From Pelagibacteraceae bacterium (GTDB taxonomy: Bacteria > Pseudomonadota > Alphaproteobacteria > HIMB59 > GCA-002718135), in the NCBI GenBank assembly GCA_002718135.1, contig PBDN01000002.1, positions 85,678 to 149,677 on the forward strand: a DNA stretch of 64,000 bases, written 5' to 3'. The translations under genes and the position numbers were made by a program. Below are positions 53,752-64,000 of the stretch, piece by piece. Position 1 is the first letter of the stretch, and the number at the start of each line of letters is the position of its first letter. The notes beneath the pieces are model-generated. The model worked only from the letters and a program-made list of their open reading frames with translations, searched no databases and was not told the DNA's origin.

Positions 53752-54729
53752 ATGAAGAGAATTTTTAGTATTTTTGTTGTTTCTTTCGCGCTTGTTTTTT
53801 CTACAAGCTCGTTTGCAAATAAAATTGGAGTCATTTACGATTCTGGAGGTAAATTTGATAAGTCATTTAATGAATTAGCTTATAGAACTGCTGAAAGAGT
53901 TAAAAATGAATTAGGCTGGGATATGATCGAGTTTGAAGCTGCAAATAACACTCAAATTGAACAAGGTATGAGAAAAGTTGCTGACAGAGGCGCCAATCTA
54001 GTTGTTGCAATGGGATTTGCACAAGCTGATGCAGTTGCTGCAGTTGCTCCACAATACCCAGATGTAAATTTTGTTGCTGTGGATGTTTGTTGGGTAGATG
54101 ATCCTGCAGGAAATATTTACCAAGCATGTTATAAAGAACATGAAGGTTCATTTCTTGTTGGAATGATTGCTGCTATGGCTTCTAAATCTGGAAAAATTGG
54201 TTTTGTTGGAGGAATGGACATTCCACTAATAAGAAAATTCCAAGGTGGTTATGAGCAAGGCGCACTTTATGTTAATCCTGATATTGAAATACATGCTAAT
54301 ATGACTGGCACAACACCAGAAGCTTGGAACAATCCAACTAAAGGCGCAGAGCTTACCAAAGCACAGATTGATAAAGGTGCTGACGTAGTTTACCAAGCGG
54401 CTGGCGGAACAGGTATTGGTGTTCTTCAAGCAGCAGCTGATGCTGGCATCATGGGAATTGGTGTTGATACGAACCAAAATTATATGCATCCTGGAAATAT
54501 GTTAACTTCAATGCTTAAACGTTTGGACTTAACAATTTTTGAACAGGCTGAAAAAACTGCTGCTGGTACTTTTGAGCCAGGAATACATATTCTTGGTCTT
54601 GCAGAAGGCGCTGTTGGCTATGCTACTGAAGATGGTATGGTAACAGATGAAATGGCTGCTGCGGTAGAAGCTGCTGCTGCAGAAATTGTAAGTGGCACAA
54701 TGGCAGTTGCTGACTGGTCACAAGAATAA
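53752..54729 (+). CDS. BMP-family ABC transporter substrate-binding protein (nucleoside type)
   Basis: The 325 aa protein has signal 'MKRIFSIFVVSFALVFSTSS' cleaved near 'SSFA' and the BMP fold: 'IGVIYDSGGKFDKSFNELAY', 'MGFAQADAVAAVAPQYPDVN', 'GFVGGMDIPLIRKFQGGYEQ' and 'GIGVDTNQNYM'. BMP/PnrA proteins bind purine nucleosides and related compounds in the periplasm. It lacks a lipobox, as expected for a periplasmic gram-negative form. Less AT-extreme DNA suggests strong expression. First gene of the transporter operon. Confidence 0.93.
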   Translation: MKRIFSIFVVSFALVFSTSSFANKIGVIYDSGGKFDKSFNELAYRTAERVKNELGWDMIEFEAANNTQIEQGMRKVADRGANLVVAMGFAQADAVAAVAPQYPDVNFVAVDVCWVDDPAGNIYQACYKEHEGSFLVGMIAAMASKSGKIGFVGGMDIPLIRKFQGGYEQGALYVNPDIEIHANMTGTTPEAWNNPTKGAELTKAQIDKGADVVYQAAGGTGIGVLQAAADAGIMGIGVDTNQNYMHPGNMLTSMLKRLDLTIFEQAEKTAAGTFEPGIHILGLAEGAVGYATEDGMVTDEMAAAVEAAAAEIVSGTMAVADWSQE

Positions 54730-54776
54730 TTACTTTTTAATAATTGGTGAGACCAAATCCTAAAACATAGTTTTAT

Positions 54777-56297
54777 ATGGTCTCACCTATTTTAGAATTA
54801 AAAAATATAAATAAATCATTTGGTCACGTTCAGGCCAACAAAGATATCAATTTAACAATTAATAAAGGAACTATTCACGGTATAATTGGTGAAAATGGGG
54901 CGGGTAAATCCACATTAATGAGTATTGTGTATGGACTCTATCAAGCTGATTCAGGTACAATTTCTGTTAACCAAAAAGAGATTAAACTTAAATCACCAAG
55001 AGATTCAATAGAAAATGGTATTGGTATGGTACACCAGCACTTTATGCTTGTTGAGAATTTTACTGTTCTTGAAAACATAGTTTTAGGTTTTGAGGGTGAA
55101 ATGATATTTGGAGCAAAATTAGAAAAAGCAAAATCAGATCTAAAAAAACTTTGCGATAACTATAATTTAAATGTTGATCTAGATTCTATAATTTCAGATT
55201 TATCTGTAGGATTTCGTCAACGAGTAGAGATTTTAAAATCACTATACCGTGGCGCAGAAATATTTATTTTAGATGAGCCGACAGGAGTCTTAACACCTCA
55301 AGAAGTAGATGAATTATTTAAAATTCTTCGCTCTCTAAAAGGTGAGGGAAAAACAATTGTGTTAATTACACACAAGTTAAATGAAATAATGGACTTAACA
55401 AGTGAAGTGTCAGTTATGCGTCAAGGGGAAGTTGTAGGACATACCACAACTGAAACTACAAACAGAGAAAAGCTTGCAGAAATGATGGTGGGCAGGAGTG
55501 TGCTACTAAGAATTAATAAATCAAAACTTGATAGAGGTGATGTTGTTTTTAGGGTGGAAAATTTAAAAGTTAAAGATGATCTTGATGTTACAAGGGTTAA
55601 AAATGTTAATTTAGAAATACATGCTGGAGAAATTTTGGGTTTAGCCGGCGTTACAGGTAATGGACAGACTGAACTATTAGAAGCTTTGTCAGGTATAAGA
55701 CAAGTTGAGTCAGGTGAAATTTATCTCAATGATGAAAAAATTTCTGATAATTCAGAGTTGCTTAATCCAAGAGAGCTTAAAGAAAGAGGGCTAGCACACG
55801 TTCCTGAGGACCGTCAAAGAATGGGATTAGTAACTGATTTTAAGGCCTATGAAAATTTGATTTTTGGATATCATGATCAAGAACCATATTCAAAATCTTC
55901 AATAATGAAAGATAAAAAGATTATAGATTTTTCAAAAAAAGTTATGGAAGAATATGATGTAAGACCAAGGTCTCCACATTTAATTACCTCTAACTTTTCT
56001 GGCGGTAATCAGCAAAAACTTATTTTAAGCAGAGAGTTAAATGAAAATCCTAAAGTATTACTTGTGGGCCAACCAACAAGAGGTGTGGACATAGGTGCAA
56101 TAGAATTTATTCATCAAAGATTAATAGATATGCGCGATAAAGGCGCCGCTATATTATTGGTTTCCGTAGAGTTAGAAGAGGTGCTTTCTTTATCTGACAG
56201 AATAGTGGTCATGTTTGATGGCAATATTGTTGGAGAAAGAATTAATAAAAATGTGACAGACCGTGAACTTGGTTTGTTGATGGCTGGGGTAGCTTAA
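54777..56297 (+). CDS. ABC importer ATPase with two nucleotide-binding domains
   Basis: The 506 aa protein carries two ABC modules (about 1-245 and 255-500). The first has Walker A 'GENGAGKST' and signature 'LSVGFRQRVEIL'; the second a variant Walker A 'GVTGNGQTE' and signature 'FSGGNQQKLIL', as in NupO/YufO and sugar-type (RbsA-like) importers. It powers uptake of the substrate bound by the BMP protein. Its end overlaps the permease start (TAATG). Confidence 0.94.
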   Translation: MVSPILELKNINKSFGHVQANKDINLTINKGTIHGIIGENGAGKSTLMSIVYGLYQADSGTISVNQKEIKLKSPRDSIENGIGMVHQHFMLVENFTVLENIVLGFEGEMIFGAKLEKAKSDLKKLCDNYNLNVDLDSIISDLSVGFRQRVEILKSLYRGAEIFILDEPTGVLTPQEVDELFKILRSLKGEGKTIVLITHKLNEIMDLTSEVSVMRQGEVVGHTTTETTNREKLAEMMVGRSVLLRINKSKLDRGDVVFRVENLKVKDDLDVTRVKNVNLEIHAGEILGLAGVTGNGQTELLEALSGIRQVESGEIYLNDEKISDNSELLNPRELKERGLAHVPEDRQRMGLVTDFKAYENLIFGYHDQEPYSKSSIMKDKKIIDFSKKVMEEYDVRPRSPHLITSNFSGGNQQKLILSRELNENPKVLLVGQPTRGVDIGAIEFIHQRLIDMRDKGAAILLVSVELEEVLSLSDRIVVMFDGNIVGERINKNVTDRELGLLMAGVA

Positions 56298-57415
56298 TGA
56301 GTAATGCAGTAGATAAGTCAAAAGTACCTTGGTGGGTTTCAAACTTAATAGTTCCGCTAGTAAATTTAACTTTAGCCCTTCTTGTTTCTGCTTTATTTAT
56401 TTTTGTTGCAGGCGAAAACCCGGTACAGGCCATTAAACTAATTATTTACGGATCCTTTGGTTATTTAGAAGGATTTGCTTATACTCTTTATTATACAACG
56501 AATTTTATTTTCACTGGTCTGGCTTTTGCAGTTGCTTTTCATTGTCGACTTTTCAATATTGGTGGAGAGGGGCAAGCTTATATAGGGGGTCTTGGAGTTT
56601 TTCTTGTCGCAATTAATGTTAGTTTTCTTCCTATACCAATTATTTGGCTTCTTTCTATAGCTGGGGCCTTTATTTTTGGAGCGGCTTGGGCATTTATCCC
56701 AGCTTACTTACAAGCAAAAAGAGGGAGTCACGTAGTTATTACAACAATCATGTTTAATTTTATAGCATCATCATTAATGGTTTATTTGTTGGTCGATGTT
56801 ATACGTGATATGGATCAGATGGGACCTCATACAGTAGCTTTGCCAAAAGAAATGTGGCTACCAAGCTTCAAAGATTTTGCTGCTTTATTTGGTATTAAAA
56901 TCAGATACTCTCCTCTTAACCTGTCTTTTCTTTTAGCAATCGTATCGTCTTTTTTTGTTTGGTTTTTGGTTTGGAAAACAAAATGGGGATATGAAATGAG
57001 AGCTGTTGGACACAATATGCAAGCAGCAATATATGCAGGTATTTCTCCTTATAAAAATATTATTATAGCGATGCTTATTTCTGGAGGTTTAGCGGGGTTA
57101 TTAAGTGTTAACGAAATTTTAGGCGTTCATCATAAAATAGTTTCAGGTTTTCCCGCGGGATATGGATTTACAGGAATTGCAGTTGCCCTGATGGGAAGAA
57201 ACCACCCGATAGGAATATTTCCAGCAGCATTTTTATTTGGAATTTTATATCAAGGTGGATCAGAGGTAACTTTTGATATGCCAAATATAACGAGATATAT
57301 GTTTGTTGCTGTTCAAGGTGTTATAATTTTATTTAGTGGAGCTCTAGAGAATTTATTTAGACCTCAAATTGAAAGTTTTTTTGTAAATAGGCTTAATAGA
57401 GAGGTTAATGCTTAA
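56297..57415 (+). CDS. ABC importer permease 1 (NupP-like)
   Basis: The 372 aa membrane protein has eight or more helices with the permease loop 'FNIGGEGQAYIGGLGVFLVA' and 'EMRAVGHNMQAAIYAGISPY', the EAA-like region of BMP-system permeases, and 'GFPAGYGFTGIAVALMGRNH'. Pairs with the second permease. Starts at the overlapped TAATG after the ATPase gene. Confidence 0.93.
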   Translation: MSNAVDKSKVPWWVSNLIVPLVNLTLALLVSALFIFVAGENPVQAIKLIIYGSFGYLEGFAYTLYYTTNFIFTGLAFAVAFHCRLFNIGGEGQAYIGGLGVFLVAINVSFLPIPIIWLLSIAGAFIFGAAWAFIPAYLQAKRGSHVVITTIMFNFIASSLMVYLLVDVIRDMDQMGPHTVALPKEMWLPSFKDFAALFGIKIRYSPLNLSFLLAIVSSFFVWFLVWKTKWGYEMRAVGHNMQAAIYAGISPYKNIIIAMLISGGLAGLLSVNEILGVHHKIVSGFPAGYGFTGIAVALMGRNHPIGIFPAAFLFGILYQGGSEVTFDMPNITRYMFVAVQGVIILFSGALENLFRPQIESFFVNRLNREVNA

Positions 57416-58386
57416 TGGAATTTTTATCAGATATAGCTTCTTTAACAAATTCTACACTAAGAATTTCAACCCCATTAGTATTTGCTGCAATGGCAGGTAT
57501 ATTTGCTGAGCGATCAGGCGTTATAGATTTCAGTTTAGAAGGTAAAATGCTAATGGCTGCTTTTGTGGCTGCAGTTGGTTCATATTTTTTTGGCAATCCA
57601 TGGATTGGATTATCAATGGCTATTGTTGCCTGTGTAAGTCTATCAATGTTACATGGTTTTGCATCAGTAACTCACAAAGGAGATCAAGTTGTATCTTGTG
57701 TGGCTATTAATATTTTAATAATTGGTTTAACAACTGCCTTAGCTGCAGCTTGGTTTGGGCAAGCAGGTTTGACACCAACCCTCACAGATGAACAACGATT
57801 TTTAGAAATTACATTACCATTTGCAGATACCTTACAAGATGTCCCACTGATTGGTATAATATATAGCGATATATTAAGCGGCCATTATATTTTTGTTTAT
57901 CTGGCTTATTTATCAGTTCCAATTGTTTATTGGGTAGTATTTAAAACTAGTTTTGGTTTACGCGTAAGAGCAGTAGGTGAAAACCCAAGTGCAGTCGACA
58001 CTGCGGGAATTAATGTTTTTGCAATGAGATATAAAGCACTGGCAATCAACGGTGTTTTAATTGCTTTTGCTGGAGCCCACCTATCAACTGCAGTTAATGC
58101 TAACTTCTTTAGAGAGATGTCTGCTGGAAGAGGATACTTAGCTCTAGCTGCAATGATCTTTGGAAAATGGCATCCCAAGACGGCTTTAATAGCATGTTTA
58201 CTATTTGGATTTACTGATGCTCTTCAGATAAGATTACAGGGAGTTGAATTGCCTAATATTGGCACAATCCCAGTACAATTAATTCAAGCCGTTCCATATG
58301 TTCTAACTGTAGTGCTACTTGCCGGTTTTGTTGGTAAGGCTATTGCTCCAAGAGCTATTGGACAACCTTATATCAAAGAAAGATAA
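57415..58386 (+). CDS. ABC importer permease 2 (NupQ-like)
   Basis: The 323 aa membrane protein shows 'FAERSGVIDFSLEGKMLMAA', 'RVRAVGENPSAVDTAGINVF' and 'SAGRGYLALAAMIFGKWHP', typical of the second permease of BMP systems. It overlaps permease 1 by one base (TAATG), completing the transporter. Confidence 0.93.
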   Translation: MEFLSDIASLTNSTLRISTPLVFAAMAGIFAERSGVIDFSLEGKMLMAAFVAAVGSYFFGNPWIGLSMAIVACVSLSMLHGFASVTHKGDQVVSCVAINILIIGLTTALAAAWFGQAGLTPTLTDEQRFLEITLPFADTLQDVPLIGIIYSDILSGHYIFVYLAYLSVPIVYWVVFKTSFGLRVRAVGENPSAVDTAGINVFAMRYKALAINGVLIAFAGAHLSTAVNANFFREMSAGRGYLALAAMIFGKWHPKTALIACLLFGFTDALQIRLQGVELPNIGTIPVQLIQAVPYVLTVVLLAGFVGKAIAPRAIGQPYIKER

Positions 58387-58466
58387 TAAATCTAAATTCT
58401 TACTTTAATTATAATATTTGATACATACTTAAACTGTAACAATAAAAAAATTTTAAGGAGAAGTAT

Positions 58467-58760
58467 ATGTTAGTCAAACTGACTCAAGACTTAAAAAATG
58501 GTTTTTTGCCATGGAAAGAGATGCTTCATGCAAATGGAGATAAACTTAAAAAACATGGAATGACTTGTATTTTTGCAGGTACTGAGAAAGATAATGATAA
58601 TAAGTTGATGGTGATTATTGACTTTGCAACCCCGGAAGGCATGATGGCTTTTAAAAATGATGAAGAGTTAACCCAAAGAAGAATTGACGCTGGTGCTATA
58701 GTAGAAACTACAGTAATGACACCCATGACAGGTGAAGCAGTTACTAATTTTTCAGGTTAG
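58467..58760 (+). CDS. Small alpha/beta protein (DUF3764-like), unknown function
   Basis: The 97 aa soluble protein, beginning 'LVKLTQDLKNGFLPWKEMLH', has a ferredoxin-like alpha/beta pattern, with 'HGMTCIFAGTEKDNDNKLMV' and 'GMMAFKNDEELTQRRIDAGA'. I think it resembles the DUF3764 family of marine bacteria, without certainty. Strong ribosome site AAGGAGAAG before ATG 58467, so it is well translated. It follows the transporter by 80 bp and precedes an NTF2-like gene. Confidence 0.7.
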   Translation: MLVKLTQDLKNGFLPWKEMLHANGDKLKKHGMTCIFAGTEKDNDNKLMVIIDFATPEGMMAFKNDEELTQRRIDAGAIVETTVMTPMTGEAVTNFSG

Positions 58761-58777
58761 AAAAGAAAGGAAAAAAT

Positions 58778-59098
58778 ATGTCTATATTAGAAAAATATCA
58801 TAAAGTTTTTGCAGAAAAAGATGAAGCAGGAATGAATGAAATTATTCATGATGATTTCAAATTTACAATGCATGCATCAGGCAATGTTTTATCAAAGTCA
58901 GATGTAATAGCTTGGGCAATGAGTGATGATATTAATGAAGATAAATCTAGGATTGTGTATGAGAATGATGAAATTGGAATACATCATGCTTTTGTTACTT
59001 TTAAAGATGGAAATACTCAAGCAGTAATGGCAGTTTATAAATACAAAGACGGTAAAATCTTTTCTTTAGAAACTGGCGCAACAAATATGCCTAAATAA
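58778..59098 (+). CDS. SnoaL/NTF2-like small protein
   Basis: The 106 aa product has the cone-like NTF2 pattern: N-terminal helix 'LEKYHKVFAEKDEAGMNEI', 'IHDDFKFTMHASG' and beta strands ending 'AVMAVYKYKDGKIFSLETGA'. Such domains bind small molecules or catalyse isomerisation/hydrolysis. Function unknown. Coupled with the 97 aa gene (17 bp gap) and followed by a strong terminator. Confidence 0.75.
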   Translation: MSILEKYHKVFAEKDEAGMNEIIHDDFKFTMHASGNVLSKSDVIAWAMSDDINEDKSRIVYENDEIGIHHAFVTFKDGNTQAVMAVYKYKDGKIFSLETGATNMPK

Positions 59099-59123
59099 AA
59101 AAATATTCGTAATAACTAGATTA

Positions 59124-59152
59124 GGGCAGAGCTTTGCTCTGCCCATTTTTTT
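59124..59152 (+). terminator. Rho-independent terminator after the transporter/NTF2 operon
   Basis: A 9-bp G+C-rich stem GGGCAGAGC/GCTCTGCCC (59124-59132, 59136-59144) with loop TTT is followed by ATTTTTTT. It ends transcription of the BMP-upp side; on the opposite strand no T run follows. Confidence 0.95.
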
Positions 59153-60188
59153 AAATTATATTAGTCTCCCCATGTTTCATGGTTATAAATTTATTTTTAG
59201 ATAAATTGTTTTTAATGGAAAGAGATTTTAAAAGTCTAGGAGGTTCTTGCATTGGTTCATCTGTTAGTTGAAAAGTACCCCAATGCATTGCTACAGATAA
59301 TTTTGATTTTACATCTTTATGAATTTGAATTGCCTCTTCTACATTACAATGATGATCCTTCATAAACCATCTTGGTGCGTATGCCCCAATAGGAATTAGA
59401 GATAGATCCATATAATTAAATTTCTTTTGAATTACTGAAAAGTCTTTTGAATAACCAGTATCACCACAAAAAAAACATTTGTAGTTAAAGGTTTCAAATA
59501 CCCATCCACACCACAATGTTTTATTGGTGTTAAAAGATCTATTGCTCCAATGTTGCACGGGCACAGAATGAATCTTTAGACTTTTTAATTCTTTATAATC
59601 CCACCAACCAAGCTCTTTTACATTTGTCCCACCAAAACTTTCTATAAGCCCCTTAAGTCTTAAAGGTACCAAAATTAAAGGTTGGTTATTTTTTTGTTTT
59701 TTAATTATTTCTTGTATAGTTTTTTTGTCTAGATGATCATAGTGATTGTGTGAAATAACAATAATATCAATGTTAGGCAATTCATTAATTTTAAGACCTG
59801 GTGCTGTAGTTCTTTTAGGTCCTGCAAAACTTACAGGTGAAGCCCTTTTGGTTAAATGAGGGTCAGTAAGAATATTAACGCCATCTATTTGTAATAAAAA
59901 TGATGCATGTCCAATCCAAGTAAGTGTTTTTTTTGTCCTGTTATCTTTTAAAAAACTTGGATCATTTTGAGCCAAAGGAAATGACACTGGCTCAGGTCTG
60001 TTGGACTCCTTTCTCCATTTCCAGAACTCTTTAAATGAAGCCATTTTATGATCAATATAGTTATTATAAAATATACCATCTTTAATAACTGGTTTATTAA
60101 AAAAATCTTTTGCAATTAATTTATTAGACATAAGTATTAATCCAAAAGTTGATAAAAGTATTTTTTTTAAGAAATTTCTTCTAAACAT
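59151..60188 (-). CDS. Metallo-beta-lactamase-fold hydrolase with Tat-type signal (NAPE-PLD/UlaG-like)
   Basis: The chosen start ATG 60188 gives 345 aa with an N-terminal 'FRRNFLKKILLSTFGLILMS', in which RRNFLK matches the twin-arginine export motif. An ATG at 60224 would add twelve residues with no such motif at the start. The fold has 'TWIGHASFLLQIDGVNILTD', the zinc motif 'SHNHYDHLD' (HxHxDH), 'FFCGDTGYS' and 'VAMHWGTFQL'. It resembles NAPE-PLD/UlaG-type lactone or phosphodiester hydrolases and may act in the periplasm. The substrate is unknown. Convergent with the NTF2 gene and its terminator. Confidence 0.85.
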   Translation of the reverse strand: MFRRNFLKKILLSTFGLILMSNKLIAKDFFNKPVIKDGIFYNNYIDHKMASFKEFWKWRKESNRPEPVSFPLAQNDPSFLKDNRTKKTLTWIGHASFLLQIDGVNILTDPHLTKRASPVSFAGPKRTTAPGLKINELPNIDIIVISHNHYDHLDKKTIQEIIKKQKNNQPLILVPLRLKGLIESFGGTNVKELGWWDYKELKSLKIHSVPVQHWSNRSFNTNKTLWCGWVFETFNYKCFFCGDTGYSKDFSVIQKKFNYMDLSLIPIGAYAPRWFMKDHHCNVEEAIQIHKDVKSKLSVAMHWGTFQLTDEPMQEPPRLLKSLSIKNNLSKNKFITMKHGETNII

Positions 60189-60252
60189 TCTATTATAGAT
60201 GAATATATTACAAACAAATATCAATTATCATTTTTTGTTTATATATTTTTAA

Positions 60253-62443
<2,191 letters not shown>

Positions 62444-62480
62444 AGCAAAGGAAATTAATAATAAAATTCAAATTTATTAA

Positions 62481-62888
62481 TTAAATTTTAATATCAAAAT
62501 ATTTGGGTTTCCAATCTGGGGGAGCCAATTCAAAATCTTTATAGTCAAAAGCTGGAGAGACCGTGCACCCTATTAAGCTATATTCCCCCGATGATTTCAT
62601 AGCAAACCAATTTCCAGCTTTTATAGTATAATTAAAATTTCTTTTTTCTCCAAGAATAAATGATGAAAAGCTAAAACCATTTTCTGAAATATAAATATTT
62701 AAAGGGTCTCCTTTATAAAAATGTAAATTCTCATTTTTACTCAAACGGTGCCAATGTGACTTTTCATTTTTTTGAAGAAGATAGTAAATAATACTTATAT
62801 ACTTGTTTTTGAAGCATTCAACAAAGTGCCCACCTTCAGGATGAGGCTCTAAATTTAATTCTTTGATAATAGATTTTGCATCATTCAT
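62481..62888 (-). CDS. Cupin protein, DUF985 family
   Basis: The 135 aa protein shows 'LNLEPHPEGGHFVECFK', 'IIYYLLQKNEKSHWHRLSKN' (metal-type His) and 'AGNWFAMKSSGEYSLIGCTV' and ends 'FDYKDFELAPPDWKP', the DUF985 cupin pattern. Proposed sugar isomerase or epimerase-like roles in this family are unproven. It sits 5 bp downstream of ribA and may be co-transcribed. Confidence 0.85.
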   Translation of the reverse strand: MNDAKSIIKELNLEPHPEGGHFVECFKNKYISIIYYLLQKNEKSHWHRLSKNENLHFYKGDPLNIYISENGFSFSSFILGEKRNFNYTIKAGNWFAMKSSGEYSLIGCTVSPAFDYKDFELAPPDWKPKYFDIKI

Positions 62889-62893
62889 TTATT

Positions 62894-63484
62894 TTATAAT
62901 AAATGACCAAGCTTTTTTATTTTTGTTGAAATATATTTTTCGTTATATTTATTAGTGTTTGTTGAAAGAGGCACTCTCTCATTTATAATTACACCCATAG
63001 CTTTTAGCGCGTCTATTTTTTTTGGGTTGTTTGTCATTAAATCAACTTTTTTTATTGCAAGGAAATTAATCATTTCTGATATAATCTCATAATCTCTTTC
63101 ATCCTCTTTAAATCCTAGTTGATGATTTGCTTCAACTGTATCGAGCCCCTTATCTTGAAGATTGTAAGCCCTTATTTTATTTGATAAGCCAATACCTCTG
63201 CCTTCCTGCTGAAGATAAAAAATTACACCACGCTTTCTTTCTGCAATTAGTGATAAAGATTCTGTTAATTGAAATCTACAGTCGCAACGCATGCTAAAAA
63301 ATGACTCACCTGTTATACATTGAGAATGTATTCTGCATAATACAGGTTCATTTGTTAATAAATCACCCATGCTTATAGCTAAATGATCTTTAGATTTCAT
63401 TTCATCAGTAAAAGCATGAACTTTAAATTCACCAAGGTCAGTAGGTAGGTTACTTGTTTCAATAAACTTTAAATCTGGAGTCAT
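62894..63484 (-). CDS. ribA: GTP cyclohydrolase II
   Basis: The 196 aa enzyme opens GTP at the start of riboflavin synthesis. Zinc Cys residues lie in 'CITGESFFSMRCDCRFQL' and the active loop is 'LQQEGRGIGLSNKIRAYNL'. It is the stand-alone RibA, without a RibB domain. ATG 63484. Followed by the cupin gene, preceded 45 bp by hisI. Confidence 0.95.
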   Translation of the reverse strand: MTPDLKFIETSNLPTDLGEFKVHAFTDEMKSKDHLAISMGDLLTNEPVLCRIHSQCITGESFFSMRCDCRFQLTESLSLIAERKRGVIFYLQQEGRGIGLSNKIRAYNLQDKGLDTVEANHQLGFKEDERDYEIISEMINFLAIKKVDLMTNNPKKIDALKAMGVIINERVPLSTNTNKYNEKYISTKIKKLGHLL

Positions 63485-63529
63485 AAATAAAATATTGCTT
63501 TATTCTTTTAGTTTAATTTGTAAATGTTT

Positions 63530-64000
63530 TTATATCTTTGTTGGATTAGGTGTGTCACCATATACCTTTTTGGGATCAAAAACCTTCTCTTTTTCTTCAA
63601 ATTTTAAAATTACTTTTGCTTTGTTTGTGTCTACAGCTATGCTTCTATAAAAACAGGATCTATAGCCGACATGACAGCTAGCGCCACCTAAAACCTCTAC
63701 TTTTAACCAAACAGAATCTTGATCATCATCAATTCTAATTTCTCTTACTTTTTGAATTAAACCACTAGACTTTCCTTTATGCCACAATTTTTTTCTACTC
63801 CTTGAGTAATATACAGCTTCGCCAAGCTGAATAGTTTTTTTAAAAGATTCTTCGTTCATATATCCTAGCATCAAAACTTCACCTGAAGAATGATCAGTTG
63901 TTACAACAGGAATTAATCCCTCTTCATTAAACTTAGGCGCCAATTCATTTGACTCTTCAATTTGTTCTATACTCTTTCTTTTCTCAAAATTTATTTCATT
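63530..64000 (-). CDS. hisI: Phosphoribosyl-AMP cyclohydrolase (5' end beyond window)
   Basis: The third enzyme of histidine synthesis. The reading frame is open to the window edge: upstream of 'LAPKFNEEGLIPVVTTDHSS' runs 'INFEKRKSIEQIEESNE', which looks like the normal N-terminus, so the start lies just past 64000 and not at an internal TTG at 63943. The zinc/active Cys are in 'GGASCHVGYRSCFYRS'. About 156 codons are visible. It is separate from the his operon, as is usual for Alphaproteobacteria. Confidence 0.95.
   Translation of the reverse strand, partial: NEINFEKRKSIEQIEESNELAPKFNEEGLIPVVTTDHSSGEVLMLGYMNEESFKKTIQLGEAVYYSRSRKKLWHKGKSSGLIQKVREIRIDDDQDSVWLKVEVLGGASCHVGYRSCFYRSIAVDTNKAKVILKFEEKEKVFDPKKVYGDTPNPTKI

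Overview
The window is a gene-dense, very AT-rich piece of a bacterial chromosome, most likely from a small, streamlined marine alphaproteobacterium. Three things point there. The block parB-parA-rsmG-mnmG-mnmE-rho / maf-aroE-coaE-dnaQ-Tim44-Smr is the alphaproteobacterial origin-of-replication neighbourhood. The pairs hslVU / hisBHAFE and hrcA-grpE-dnaKJ / rph-rdgB are also arranged as in that class. Coding is compact, with many 1-11 bp overlaps, shared stop codons and almost no spacers. A SAR11-like or AEGEAN-169/HIMB59-like relative is plausible but cannot be proved from this sequence. No tRNA, rRNA, transposon, prophage or CRISPR array was seen.

Layout: (1) 1-4905, minus strand: a surface-sugar cassette with a NeuB-family synthase (cut by the window edge), a class III aminotransferase, an aldo/keto reductase, an RmlD-like reductase and a PseB-like UDP-GlcNAc 4,6-dehydratase, probably for a nonulosonic-acid-type sugar. 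(2) 4964-14100: prolyl-tRNA editing protein, CnoX-like thioredoxin, LON-domain protein, UbiH-family hydroxylase, FtsK, LolA, a regulator with a receiver-like domain lacking its phospho-acceptor, YggS, a major porin and a DUF3576 lipoprotein. (3) 14087-18070: leuS-lptE-holA. (4) 18060-25223, minus: parB, parA, rsmG, mnmG, mnmE and rho, with two parS-like palindromes in the mnmG/mnmE area. (5) 25224-25631: the only long non-coding gap and the best candidate for oriC. (6) 25632-29866, plus: maf, aroE, coaE, dnaQ, Tim44-like, a GH24 lysozyme-like protein and Smr. (7) 29863-35127, minus: DUF3108 protein, GT39 transferase, a double-domain PAP2 phosphatase and hslUV. (8) 35220-39089, plus: histidine operon hisB-hisH-GNAT-hisA-hisF-hisE plus a HIT protein. 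(9) 39093-48933: BON lipoprotein, rsmI, LpoA-like lipoprotein, rdgB, rph, hrcA, grpE, dnaK, dnaJ and dapB. (10) 49056-59098: pyruvate carboxylase, a small lipoprotein, upp, a BMP-type nucleoside ABC importer and two small soluble proteins. (11) 59151-64000, minus: metallo-beta-lactamase-fold hydrolase, KatG, cupin, ribA and hisI (cut by the window edge).

How the parts work together: regions 4-6 handle chromosome segregation, tRNA wobble modification and replication start. Regions 7 and 9 combine protein quality control (HslVU, DnaKJ-GrpE), each with a sigma32-like promoter of identical CTTG-N17 geometry, with envelope modification. Region 10 joins nucleoside uptake to uracil salvage and anaplerosis through pyruvate carboxylase. 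The points most worth a second look are the atypical nonulosonate-type cassette, the oriC/parS landscape, the GH24 muramidase inside the origin block, the tandem PAP2 protein and the palindromic porin leader.
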